DNA from: Rostrohypoxylon terebratum
Lineage: Eukaryota > Ascomycota > Sordariomycetes > Xylariales > Hypoxylaceae
DNA: 64,000 nucleotides
Direction of reading: 5' to 3'
NCBI GenBank assembly: GCA_022497145.1
Contig: MU385886.1
Location: 1 to 64,000, forward strand
Shown: positions 26,301-38,397 of the stretch, piece after piece
Layout of the letters: the number at the start of each line of letters is the position of its first letter
Position numbering within the stretch: position 1 is the stretch's first letter
The notes under the pieces: generated by a model
What the model was told of the DNA's origin: nothing
Databases searched by the model: none
What the model saw: only the letters and a program-made list of their open reading frames with translations
Position numbers and translations under genes: made by a program

Positions 26301-29300
26301 CATTACGCTATCCTTGTTGCAAGGAGACGGCGATATCTGCTTTGGGGAAGTCCTGAGTGGGCGCTCAATTGATTTAGATCTTATTGATACCCTTGTAGCG
26401 CCATGTTTTAACACTATACCTCTCCGAATGGATCTTTCCAGTGTCAAGTTCCCTCATGAAGTTATGAAGAAATTCCAGCAGCTCAACGCCGAGATTGTGC
26501 CGTATCAGTTCACTAGCTTACGTCGAATCCAATCACAACTTGGGGCGTCGAGACTGTTTGACACCGTACTCCTTCTCCAGCCCCAGTCGAAACCTCTGGA
26601 CGAAACTATATGGCGTCTAGTACAAGAAAATGGTGCAATGGATGTAAGTTATAACCGAAAATGCTATCTTTTATCCCGTTGACTCAGATCATAACAGGTA
26701 CCTCTTGTATGCGAAATTACCCCATCACCTGAACAAAACGCCTTAACAATACAACTACATCGAGACCCGTGAGCTCTAGCCCTACTCCAGATCCATTCTA
26801 GCACGTCAGAAGCCTATGTACTTATTTTTTAAACAGCTCAATATTCACATATAAGACCCTACTCCTTATTATGGATATATTTCAAACCATCTTTGATGCT
26901 TGCCTAGACCACCCTTCTTCACATATATTCACCATCGCAAAATTACCCGCTAAATGGCAACACGGTATTACTCAGTTGTCTCTAACGCGTCAAACACCGC
27001 AAACGGACGCGGTCTTACCACAGCATAACAACGACGAGAACTGGTCTCAAACCGAAATGATAATTCGTTCGGCATTATCCAAATTAACCAAGACCCCAGA
27101 AGAGAACATTGGACGCCATACACCTATATATCGCTATGGCCTGGACAGTATTGGAGCAGTCCAGTTTGCCAACCTTATTCGTCGAGAATCATTCGCCATT
27201 TCAGCGGTAGATGTGATAGAAAACCCAACATGCGCCGGCATTGCTTCCTGCTTATTGAATCAGGAGAGTAAAAAGCAGTGTTTCGTTTATGACTTCGACG
27301 CTTTTCAGCATGCCGTTATGGGTGATTTAGGCAATCTCCCAAGGTTAACTAGAACTTACGAAGCGTTGTTGCCATGCACACCAACTCAAGAAGGCATGAT
27401 CTCGCAGTTTGTTAGTTCTAAAGGAGCTCACTATATGAATTTCATAAGCTTCGTCCTAAAGCCTGAACTTGACCCCCGACAAGTTGTTAGGGCATGGGTT
27501 CAGCTAACAAGCCGCCACCAAATACTCCGCACTGGATTTGCCGCAGTCAATCATAAGGATACCTCTTACGCGATGATCGTCTACTCCAAAACAGATTTCT
27601 CGGCTCCTGTAACATTCTTTTCTAGAACCGACACGTTCAGAGACGCTGAGTGGCGTAAGGAGGCCATCTCTGAAGTGTTGAATACCCTGTCACAGCCTCC
27701 TTGGAAAGTCGCCATCGTTGAATATACGCACGGTCATTCAGCAATGCACATTGCAATGCATCATGCGTTGTATGACGAAAGGTCTCTAGGAATTCTGCTC
27801 TATGAGTTAGGAAACATTCTCTCAGGCAAGGTGGAAAGAGAGGAAGCCCTGCCGATCCTGCCAGCTCTTTCTGCGTGCCTTGACCCTGTCTACTCTCAAT
27901 CCACCTCGGAATCCTTCTGGAAAGGAAAGGCCGAGGATCTTGTAATTAATAAGTTTCCAGCAATGACGCCGTTATATGTTACCGAGCGAATCAGGTCTAC
28001 AATATCTAAGACATGCAACTCATCCTCCGAAAATCTTCGTCGCAATGCTGCTAAAGCGAATGTCACGATCCGAGCTGCATTACAGGCAACATGGACACGT
28101 GTCCTTTCTGCTTATCTTGGGGAGACGTCTGTTGTTTTTGGAGTTGTTCTTGATGGGCGGACTACTAAGGAGGAGGAAGACGCGGTATTCCCTATGGTAA
28201 CCACCCTGCCGGTCCTCGCAAATAACTCCAAATCGAATGCGGATCTTCTTGAATACATGATGCAATATAACACAAATTTGCGTCGATATGAGCGGACTCC
28301 TCTTACCAAAGTACAGCGATGGCTAGGCCTACCTGGCGGACAGCTCTTTGATACCATAATTGGTTATCAAACCCAGAAAGCTCTGGAGAAATCCTTACCA
28401 TGGGAAATGCTGGACGAGGTTGCTTCGCTAGAGTACGCGATCGCATTGGAAGTAATTGAGACGGCATCAAATGATTTGCAATTCAATTTAACCTATGACG
28501 CCCGGGTTCTACCGCAGGAGCAAGCACATATACTTCTACAGCAATTGGACGGTATATTCCTCGACATTCTAACGAATCCCGATGGTCATGCTGACGAACT
28601 TCCTCATCGTTCTCCTCATCTCTTCTCTGTTCTCCCCGCGAGTCACCCAGAGCTTCCATCTCTGGCCCGACTCCTTCATCAATTTGTAGAACAAACCGCT
28701 CAGCGCGTGCCTTCGTCAATTGCATTAGAGTTTGTTCGGGATCTAAACGACCCTATAGGTCGACAGTCATGGACCTATTGTGAATTGGACGAGATGGGAA
28801 ACCGCGTAGCCAACATGCTGTCGCGTCGCAAGACGTCTCCCGGCAGCATCGTGGCAACTTGCTTTAATAAATGTCCAGAGGCTTACTTCTCCATTCTCGG
28901 GATCCTCAAAGCAGGATGCGGGTTTCTATCGCTTGACCCTAACGCTCCTGCATCTCGGCTTGAGTTCATTCTCAGTGACTCAGCTGCTGTCTGTTTACTA
29001 ATTGAACCAGAGTTAAATACTACTCTGCAGCTAAATGCCACCACACCGACATATGTTATTAGCGAAGGCGAGCTTCTGGACTACCCAGTTTCGTACCAGT
29101 GTCCGTCGCCGATATCGCCGTCAGATACGTGCTATTGTTTGTATACAAGCGGCACGACGGGCACTCCGAAGGGATGCCTGATTAGTCACGACAACGCCGT
29201 TCAAGCCATGCTTGCCTTTAGGCAACTTTTTTCTGGGCACTGGAATATCCACTCAAGGTGGTTACAATTTGCCTCATTTCATTTTGATGTGTCAGTATTA

Positions 29301-32300
29301 GAGCAGTACTGGTCATGGTTTGTCGGCATTACCCTTGTAGCAGCTCCAAAAGACCTTATCCTTAGCGATATAACAGCGACCATATCGACTTTAGAAATTA
29401 CCCACATAGACCTCACTCCAAGCCTTGCGAGACTCATTCACCCCGAGGAAGTGCCAAGTCTATGCAGGGGCGTCTTTATTACCGGAGGAGAACAACTTCG
29501 GCAAGAGATCCTACAGGCCTGGGGGCCTAAGGAAGTCATCTATAATGCATATGGTCCTACAGAAGCGACTATTGGGGTTACGATGTTTCAAAGAGTACCC
29601 GCGAACGGACGATCGACAAACATTGGAACTCAATTCCCGAATGTAGGCACGTACGTGTTAGAACCTGGTAGCGAATTCCCTGTCCTCAGAGGTGGCGTCG
29701 GAGAGCTATGCGTGTCAGGAAGACTAGTCGGCAAAGGGTATCTCAACAGAGATGATCTTACCAAGGAGCGTTTTCCTACTCTAGATAAATATGGAGATCG
29801 CGTTTATCGCACAGGGGATCTCGTCCGTGTCCTACACGATGGCTCATTTGATTTCTTGGGCCGCGCCGACGACCAAGTCAAGCTGCGAGGTCAAAGACTC
29901 GAAATTGGTGAAATAAATCATGTCATCAAGACTGGCCTTTCCGAAAAGATCGCTGACGTAGCTACTGTCGTTACAAGACACCTTGGACATGAAAGGGATA
30001 TTTTGGTCTCCTTTTTAGCTCCCATCGACAACACATCCGACTCTACGAAATTGAGCATATGTTCCGACCATTACTCTCTGAGGATTTCCCAAGCAGCACT
30101 TGCGGCTTGTAGGACTCGTCTCCCTAATTATATGGTTCCTACTTACGTCCTGTGCGTGTCGTTCATTCCTCTCTCCGCAAACAATAAAGCCGACATTAGG
30201 CGTCTCAAATCACTCTTTGCAGAATTGCCTCATGGCTTTTTACAGAGCCTTGCGGTAGGTTCTATCATACCACAAAGAGCACTTGATGACAAGGAATGTT
30301 TGGTATCGTCGGCAATCTCAATGTTCACACCTATAAAGCATACGGAGATACACCCGTCATCTTCAATTTTCGAATTAGGAATCGACTCGATAAATGTAGC
30401 ACGCTTGGCTATCATATTGTTGTCTAAAGGATTCGCTCGCGCAAGCGCTTCGCTGATATTGCGCCACCCCCAAATAGACCGCCTCTCTCAAGCTCTACAA
30501 CAAACAGACCCGGGATCCCTTGATAGACAGGCTTTTCAGGTCAATCAGTCCATTCGTGCATGTTATCATAGGCATGTAGGCACAGCTTGCAGGGTGCTTG
30601 AGGTTGACAAGAGAGATGTGGATTATATAGCACCCTGTACTCCGCTTCAAGAAGGCATAATCACGAGGTCAAAGACGGCTGAAGATCAGTCGGTTTACTA
30701 CAATCAATTCCAGATTGACCTTAATACGGATGTGTCAGTCCAGAACCTGAGGGGATGTTGGGATGAGGTATTCAGGGAATGTGCTATACTACGAACAGCA
30801 TTTCTTGCAACTGATGACGGATATATCCAAGTAGCCACTAGGAAAAATGCCATCCCCTGGTTTGATATCAGTGTAGAGGAAAACGAGGTCGATGATGTCT
30901 TATCTAAACGTCAAGATCTTTGGATTGGTTCGAACCGAGACGTCTTACGGAATCCTGTCCAAATCGATCACTTCGAGTATCGTGGAAAGCAGACTATCCT
31001 AATCCGACTTTTTCACGCTGTCTACGACGGGCATAGTTTCGAGCTTTTACTTCGAGACGTTACTGCTAAATATCACCACGAATCCCTTACGCATCCCCCC
31101 AAATTTCTTGACGTCCTATCCCGCGGACCATTACGGAGGCATGATCAGTACAGGATGTTCTGGAAGAATATTTTCGCGGACCATATGTTTCTGCCTCTGC
31201 CAGCCTTAGCAACTGAACTCAAGACGTTAGATGTCTCCGTTTCTCGGGTCGTTAGAGTAGACAGCCTGGAATCTCGGCGCCTAGCTCTTAGGGTAACACA
31301 TCAAACCATGCTCCTGGCTGCATGGTTAATTACACTAAGCCAACGCGTCGGATTCGTACCGACAATCGGCATCGTCTTCTCTGGAAGGTCCCTGCTTCTC
31401 GATGGCATTGAAGATGTAATTGGTCCTGTTTTCAACACTCTACCCTTTCGTACCGACCTTTCTAAGCATACAACATGGGAATCGCTTGTTCGAGATATCC
31501 AAGAGTACAACGCTTCTGTTCTCGAATGCGTGCATACACCGCTCCGAGACATCCAAAAATGGTGCTCAAATGGACAGTCGTTATTTGAGACCCTATTCAC
31601 TTTTAACCGAGAAGATATATTTTCAGAGGAAAAGATGCCTTTATGGTCTACCATTCGTTCGAACAGTTCGCCAGACTACCCCTTGGCAGTTGACATGGTT
31701 TTGTCGCGAGACCGTTCTTTCACAATCAACGTAGTCGCTAAAGGAGATTTTGCTACAGAAGCTGTTGTCTATTCGTTGCTAGACGAATTTGGTCAAGCTC
31801 TGAAAGAACTCGCATATTCGGACGACGGTACACTTCTGCCAAATGCATTGGTCATAAGCAGTGGCTCGCCTACTTCGCAGGAAGAATCCTGTACAGGACA
31901 ACCATACCTCCCTTCAAACGCGTCGACGGCCGATGGAACTGATCTTTTTCTAGACAAGAAGGCAATAGCTGTCAGACACGAGGTTGCTTCCATAGCTGGT
32001 TTAGTAGATGAAGACATACATGAAGGAACGAGTCTCTTCGAGCTAGGCTTTGATAGCATTGGTGCCATCAAACTCTCCACGAGACTCAAGAGACTTGGGT
32101 TTCATATCACGATTGGTGAACTAATGAAAAGCCCAACTATGCGTAGCATAATCCAGACATACGATGGGACAAAAGATACTGGTACCCATGATCAGGATAA
32201 CATGGTTAGCCTGACTAACTCTGTTGCGTCTTTGAAAGACTACCTAGTACGGGACGGACAGGATCTCTATAGCGTCGTAAAGATTCTACCACCGACGCCA

Positions 32301-35300
32301 CTACAGGATTCAATGGTTGCAGAAATGCTGTTATCTGGTTTCCATCGATACTTCAACCACGACATTCTAGAGATATTCCCAGGCACCGACCTAGACCGAC
32401 TCAAGACAGCCTGGACATCTGTGTATGACAATTCTCCGATTCTACGGACTTCATTTTCCGTCGTCGACAGCCCAGATAGTAAAACCGCATTCTGTCAAAT
32501 GGTCCGAGAAGGACCACTTGAGTTCGGTTCATCCACAGAGCTGACTAGTCTAGAGGATATTTCGATCGTCACCAGTAGGGCTCGAGATAAAGCAGCCGCG
32601 ACCAATGGGACATCAGATTTGTTCCAACTCGCCCTTGTGAGAACGCCCACAAAGAATTATCTGGTACTGTCTATCGCTCATGCTCTATATGACGGGTGGT
32701 CGCTTGAATTGCTCCATAGAGATGTGTTAGCAGCCTACGAAGGTCATTACCATGCTCGAGGACAATACGAGCCGTATCTTTCCCGCATTCTCTTTGCCTC
32801 TACAACTGCGGGTGGGAGCTTTTGGGCCGACTACTTAAACGGCGCCCACCCAACGATACTAAAGCCAGTTTCGAAGTCGCTTGAACATCGTGAACCAACT
32901 ATATATAGGTCAGAGTTAGTGTCAACGCTAGATTCCTATGCCTTCAAGTCATTATGCCGAAAATACCGCATTACTCCACAAGTCTTAGCCCAAGGATGCT
33001 GGGCATCAGTGCTGGCTACTCTTACCGAGTCTCTCGACGTTACGTTCGGCGTAGTCTTATCAGGAAGGGATTCGGACGAAGCTCAAGACCTACTATTCCC
33101 AACCATGAATACCGTACCATTGCGAGTTATACTCCACGGGACGGCCACTGAATATTTCAATTATTTACAAGCAACCATGTCAGATATCATGGACTTCCAG
33201 CATTTTCCGTTGCGAGAAGTGCAAAGGATGGGCAATTTTACGGGCGAGCCGCTATTCAACAGCCTTTTCCTACTACAGAACACCAGAGAGCGTGGTACAA
33301 AAGTAGACTACCCGATTTACAAATCTGTTCAGACGTTGTCGGCTGTGGAGTACCCCTTATGCATCGAAATAGAATTCACAGAAAGCGCAGTCGTGTGGCG
33401 AATAGCTAATGACGAACGTTATGTGTCTCTTCATAAAGCCAATCAGATTCTCAAGGATACCGATCAGGTTCTATGTTACTTTGAAGACTGCCACGCCGAT
33501 ATCCTTGAATTCGATCACGCATCTGACGACGTATCTGTCTGCGGTCTTGAGCCTTTTCACTTGGGCAATCTCACCGACGATGGCATCGACGCCGCGCCTT
33601 TAGATGAGCCGTTAGGTGGCGCCGATTCCCTCAGTCTAGAGTCACCTGTGCTCGATATCTTGTCGGAGCTTTCAGGAGTAGTCAAAGGCGATATCAATCC
33701 TAACCATTCCATATACCACCTTGGTCTCGACTCTATAAGTGCCATTAAGGCATCATCGATGCTAAGAAAACGCGGTGTCGAAATATCCGTTCGAGATATG
33801 CTGAAAGCAGCATCAATTCATGAAATTGTGAAGAAACGTACCGACCGTGCTCGGAAAACGGAGAGTATGCTAATAAATTCTCCTGTGCGGCTTGAGGTGG
33901 TCTTCAGTACGGCCGAAATGGACACGTTATTCAGGTGGGCTGGGGTTGGTCAGGACGAAGTCGAATCCGTTTTCCCAGCGCTACCGATGCAAGTACACAT
34001 GTTGAGCACCTGGCAAAATACAGAAGGGCGTCTATTCTTCCCGAGTTTCAGGTACATCATCAAAGGCGAGATAGATTACGAGATGGTGGCAAATGCTTGG
34101 TCGAAGTTAGTCGCTGAACATCCCATACTCAGGACATACTTTGCTGCTACCAGGTCCGTTGACATTCCCTTCGTTCAAGTCATCACGAAGCCGAGGCCAA
34201 TGGACTCCAAAATAAATATTCCGCCAGATCCGAAGCAAGACAAATGGGTTTACGAGCAAGTAGTGACACCCTTTATCTCAATCTGCATAGATAACTCGCA
34301 GGTTGAAGGAACCTACTTGCATTTACGCATTCACCATGCTTTATACGATAGCATCAGCCTTTCCGCTATGTTATCCCGATTCTTAGAATTGTGCGGCAAT
34401 ACTTCTACAGCTTCCCCAGAGCTGTACTACTCCAGATGGTGCGAGTTTGTCTCGAATCACTATTCTCCCGAAGTTCAACGACACAGGCGAAAGTTCTGGT
34501 CATCATATCTTCAGTCCGTCAATTTAAGGCACCTACTAACTCCACAAGAATCGATAGTAGGTGATCAAGGACCTCGACAAGTCTGGAAACTTCGACGCGA
34601 CGCCATAAAGAGCGTATCGAATTTCAGAGCAAAGTCTACAATCTATGGAGTAACACTACAGGCACTCTTCTTCGCAGCATTTTCCAAGACACTAGCAGGT
34701 TTCAAGCCCTCTGATGAAATAAGCGAGCCGGATCGAGATGTCGTATTTGGCATATATCTTGCCAATCGAACGAGTTACAGTGGTCTCGAGGGGGCTGCTT
34801 TTCCGACATTGAATATTGTACCCCTAGTAGTCAAAAGGCCCTTATCTCGGCCAGCTATCGAATTGGCTTCCGATATTCAAAGGGATTTACTCGACATTAG
34901 CAAGTTCGAGAACGTCAGCGCCAGCCTGTGGGAAATTTACGACCGGACTGGGGTACAGATCGAGAGTTCAGTCAACTTCCTTCCTACCTTGGAGGATTCG
35001 GTCGCCGCATGCCCGAATAGTAGTATTACACTGGCCGAGATTACTGACTATCCAAAGCCGACCCCTGAAAGCAATAGGCCATCATCAGGGCTTTCACAGC
35101 TAAACGCGGGCTTTGCATCGCAGAACAGAGCAAGAAAAGCATATCTAGTATGTCATTACGCTTTCGCACTTGTGTCAATTGTAGTCATATTCTAATGCTA
35201 ACCATTACTTTGTCAACAGCATACGGTAGACGTAGAAGTGGCGGTTCGCGGCGATGCCATGGATATCGGCGTATTCTGTCCACCTTCCTTCTCGGAGTCA

Positions 35301-35354
35301 GACGTTACGGGTTTGATTGGCAATCTCATTGCCACAGTGGAAGCTATGTGTTAG
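20319..35354 (+). CDS. sidC: Ferrichrome-family siderophore NRPS (SidC/NPS2-type, 4,908 aa)
   Basis: Six exons: 20319-21313, 21370-24476, 24536-26643, 26698-26768, 26837-35147 and 35220-35354. All five junctions keep the frame. Domain order is A1-T1-C1-A2-T2-C2-T3-C3-A3-T4-C4-T5-C5-T6-C6. Adenylation cores are YTSGSTGLPKG (A1, exon 1), YTSGTTGTPKG (A2, near 1240) and YTSGTTGTPKG (A3, near 2864). Carrier serines sit in G(L/I/F)DS(L/I) motifs near 573, 1645, 2197, 3278, 3833 and 4392. Condensation motifs are HHSIYDG (772), HHAIYDG (1849), HHALYDE (2401), FHAVYDG (3486), AHALYDG (4041) and HHALYDS (4592). There is no N-terminal C domain and no thioesterase; the terminal C domain probably releases the ring. 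Three A domains serving six carriers fit ferricrocin/ferrichrome synthetases, where one A domain loads hydroxyornithine repeatedly. Length matches SidC/NPS2. Product identity is inferred. Confidence 0.94.
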
Positions 35355-38310
35355 GCTTCAGGTCTTAAGGCGACGTCTTTGAGATGGTGGTAGAGAAGTC
35401 TGCTGGAGGAAATAGGGTCCCCTCCATTATGATGGCGCACTATCCGAGCAATACCTGTAGTAGTGAATGTTAAGTAGCACTTGCCCCTATAGGCTTTATA
35501 GGTACATATGTCATAGGTACCTACCTAGTAACCACACAGGCGCCTATTTCTCAGAAAAGGCGCACACTTACATAGCTAATACCTAGATACTCGCTCGTCT
35601 TCAATTTGCAATCATTTCAGTCATGATCTTCCCAGGCCCTCATAATAACCCAGGCCCAGTTTTCGTCCGTTTAGTTGTCCTTGGTAAACACATGCTAAGG
35701 GTATGTACCTACCTACCTAATTATCATTACGAGAAAAAAATGTTATCAATAGGTATAACCGTCAACAGTCAGATAGAAAAGTCGTTTACTAGGTACCTAT
35801 TCAATCATGATATATGCTATCAAGATTTTACGTGGTAGCAACTACATTAGTACCTACCTAGGTACCTAGGTAGGTCCTAGGTAGGTACTAGGTAGGTATC
35901 CAGGCAGCCAGGTAATTAATATTTAGTACGAATTTGCCAAGTCAAGCCCTAGACAATACAACATGCTAGGGCTAAGCCGATGAGGCAGTTGGTAATCGTC
36001 GCGCAATGTTGCCATGAATCTAGGACTTATAGATAATGCGATACTCGTCAAAGCACTAGAGACAAAAGTGTTAAAGTGACGATTCTTCTGACTGATCTAA
36101 GAGCCGTAGCGCCGTAGCGCCGTTCTTGGTATCTCTATCAGCTCGTCTCAGGCGCTGAGAACAGAAGCCGACCCTTAATAATGCTGACATGACCTGTAGT
36201 AGGTACGCCAAGGCTCAAGTGTCAGGGGTTGAACAGTGAACTAGCCCTGGAGGTCTCTAGACGTGCCTAGCAGGAAAATACCTCTAGCAGTCTAGTAGCG
36301 GCACGCTACCAACCAACCTAGGACCTAACCTAGGACCTATGTAGGTACCTACTATAGGTATATTCTAGCAGCCCGAACCCCCCCCCCCCCCCCCTCTCAA
36401 AAGAGCCGTACAACAGCGGCACAGCGACCACGATAAATCTTACTCGCGTAATATTTGACGTGCAGAGAATTAACTCGCGAATTTACGGGGATTTTACATA
36501 CCGCTATCCGTCGTCCGGGGAAATAAAGTAATGAGATAAGGTGTTTTGCGGAGAATCAAGGCTCCAGGGCTGTTCGTATTGTACATAGTACCGCTCAGGA
36601 TCGCCCCTAGGATCCATTGTTATGGATGTGCTGTGACGGATGCATTTGAGACATACAGACGGTGGACGATCTACCAATGCCCTGTATTAATAATAACATA
36701 GCAACCTATGTACTATTGTACAATACATAATCCACCTAGGTATTGTACCTAGGTACCTACTAAAGTACCTAGGTAGGTAGTAGTATTAATAGTATTAATA
36801 GGTGACGATCAGATGAGGGTACTAGCATGTGACCAAGCTTGCAGAATAAGTTCTAAGACCTACCCTATGTACGAAGGTATTAAGCCATGGACTGGACTAG
36901 ACAATTAGTAAGGGTTTAACTTAGTTAACTCGGAGATAGTTTCTTCGTATCTCATTCGAGACTCTGATATAAAAACTGTAATTCCACGGTTCAAGCTTCG
37001 GTTGGCTTACTTCTATAGGAAGGTCTCCAAGATGAAAGAAACGGGGACGGGCCAATCCTGAAGCTTCAGTGTTGTATCGACCACATATTTAAGCGCGACC
37101 ATCCCACAGCCAAGACTCGCTATAACATACTGATGTCTTAACGATATGCGTTAATATCGATTTCCGTCGAGTAATGTCGAGTTATGTCGAGAGTCACCTC
37201 CCAGCTAGGCAACACATGTTCCATCTGCCGGGCTGAGTCCTATGTCCTCTTATGTCCTTCTTATCTCGACACGCTGTGGCGTACAATTTCTATCGCACAT
37301 CATCATCATTGCCCGGCGCAATTGTGCTTCCCTTGTCCGCCAAGCTATCGGTTGCGACATTGGCGCAGCGAAGGGTCAGCCGATGCGCCAAGACTGGCCT
37401 CTCAGAATACCAGAAGATTTGTAGACTAGGCCTTGACAAGAATGTGCCATGATCAAGAGGCCGTCTCGAGAGATCATGAACAGAAGAGACATTCTCGAAT
37501 TGGCAGTCGGTTAGTCCCATGCTCGGGTCCCGATCGTATTGACGACCGCAGAATTAGACTGCCCCGGACAGGCAACCATAGTCAGGTCCCCGAACAATCT
37601 GCCATAAGGAATTCTCAGCCAAATTCTCAGAGCCGTTTGTAGCCCCTCGTCTCCCTTCACCAACAATGGCTGTGCCGGGTTTCGGCATTTACCAACAAAG
37701 AAGAAATCCAACAGTGAGCCCGAGGTTCAAGAATAGGAGATGGAGAGGTCATATCATTACCGTCAGGTCCATACCGAGTTAGCGAGTTATACCGGCGAGC
37801 ACCGGAAGAGACTTGTCAGGATAGTCCACGATAGCCTGCCGTATCGTAAAATTGAAGCCCTCCCTATACACCAATCCGGCGCTATTTCGTCCCACTCATC
37901 TCTCCGATAGCTTGGCAAGCCAGCAGGCCGGTCTACCGCGCTCAGGGACCTGCTCCGAACGTCATAGGCCCCTGTCAAGACGTGCGGTATGCTACTGCAA
38001 CCGATAATCACTTTCCTTTTGTGAGCTCGTATCGGGCAGGGGGGAGGCTATCAAGCTTCTCGTGCATCGCCGCCAATTGCATCGGGACAAACGTACCTGG
38101 AAACCTTCTCAGACAGGGGAGCTTCTACTAAGAAGGCGCCCAAACGATGGCACACGACCTCGGTCAGCGGGGCAAGGCAAGGCAAGGCAATGTTCCGCTC
38201 CAACCCTGCCGATAAGCACTATGTCTACTAAAGATCACGAACCTCTTCGAAAGAGGAAGCTCAGTGACGATATGCACCGAGGCCTGAATCGAATATCAGG
38301 CCTCTTGAGC
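35355..38310. other. Long intergenic region, no gene supported
   Basis: About 3 kb without a credible gene. It carries dense clusters of the CCTAGGTAGGTACC word (35851-35899, 36328-36352, 36730-36782), a run of 17 C (36378-36394), and short repeats such as GGCAA units near 38177. Open frames near 37.2-38.3 kb are short and lack domain resemblance. Confidence 0.6.
36378..36394. repeat. Homopolymer run of 17 C
   Basis: Seventeen consecutive C residues lie between CCCGAA and TCTCAAAAG. The tract is non-coding and is a likely place for sequencing or assembly length error. Confidence 0.85.
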
Positions 38311-38318
38311 TATATAAG
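38311..38318 (+). promoter_or_regulatory. TATA box of the fungalysin gene
   Basis: TATATAAG lies 80 bp upstream of the ATG at 38398 in otherwise GC-moderate DNA. This spacing fits a fungal TATA box with a short leader. Confidence 0.6.
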
Positions 38319-38397
38319 GCTCGACGCCGGGCTGCCATAGGAGTTTTCAACAAGCTCAAGCATCTCAGGTCATTTCTGCAGCTACCTCCTCACCATC

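Noticed and set aside
26769..26771. Premature stop codon (TGA) making the NRPS a pseudogene
   Set aside because: The TGA overlaps a good splice donor (GTGAGC), and splicing to 26837 restores the frame into a clear domain continuation.
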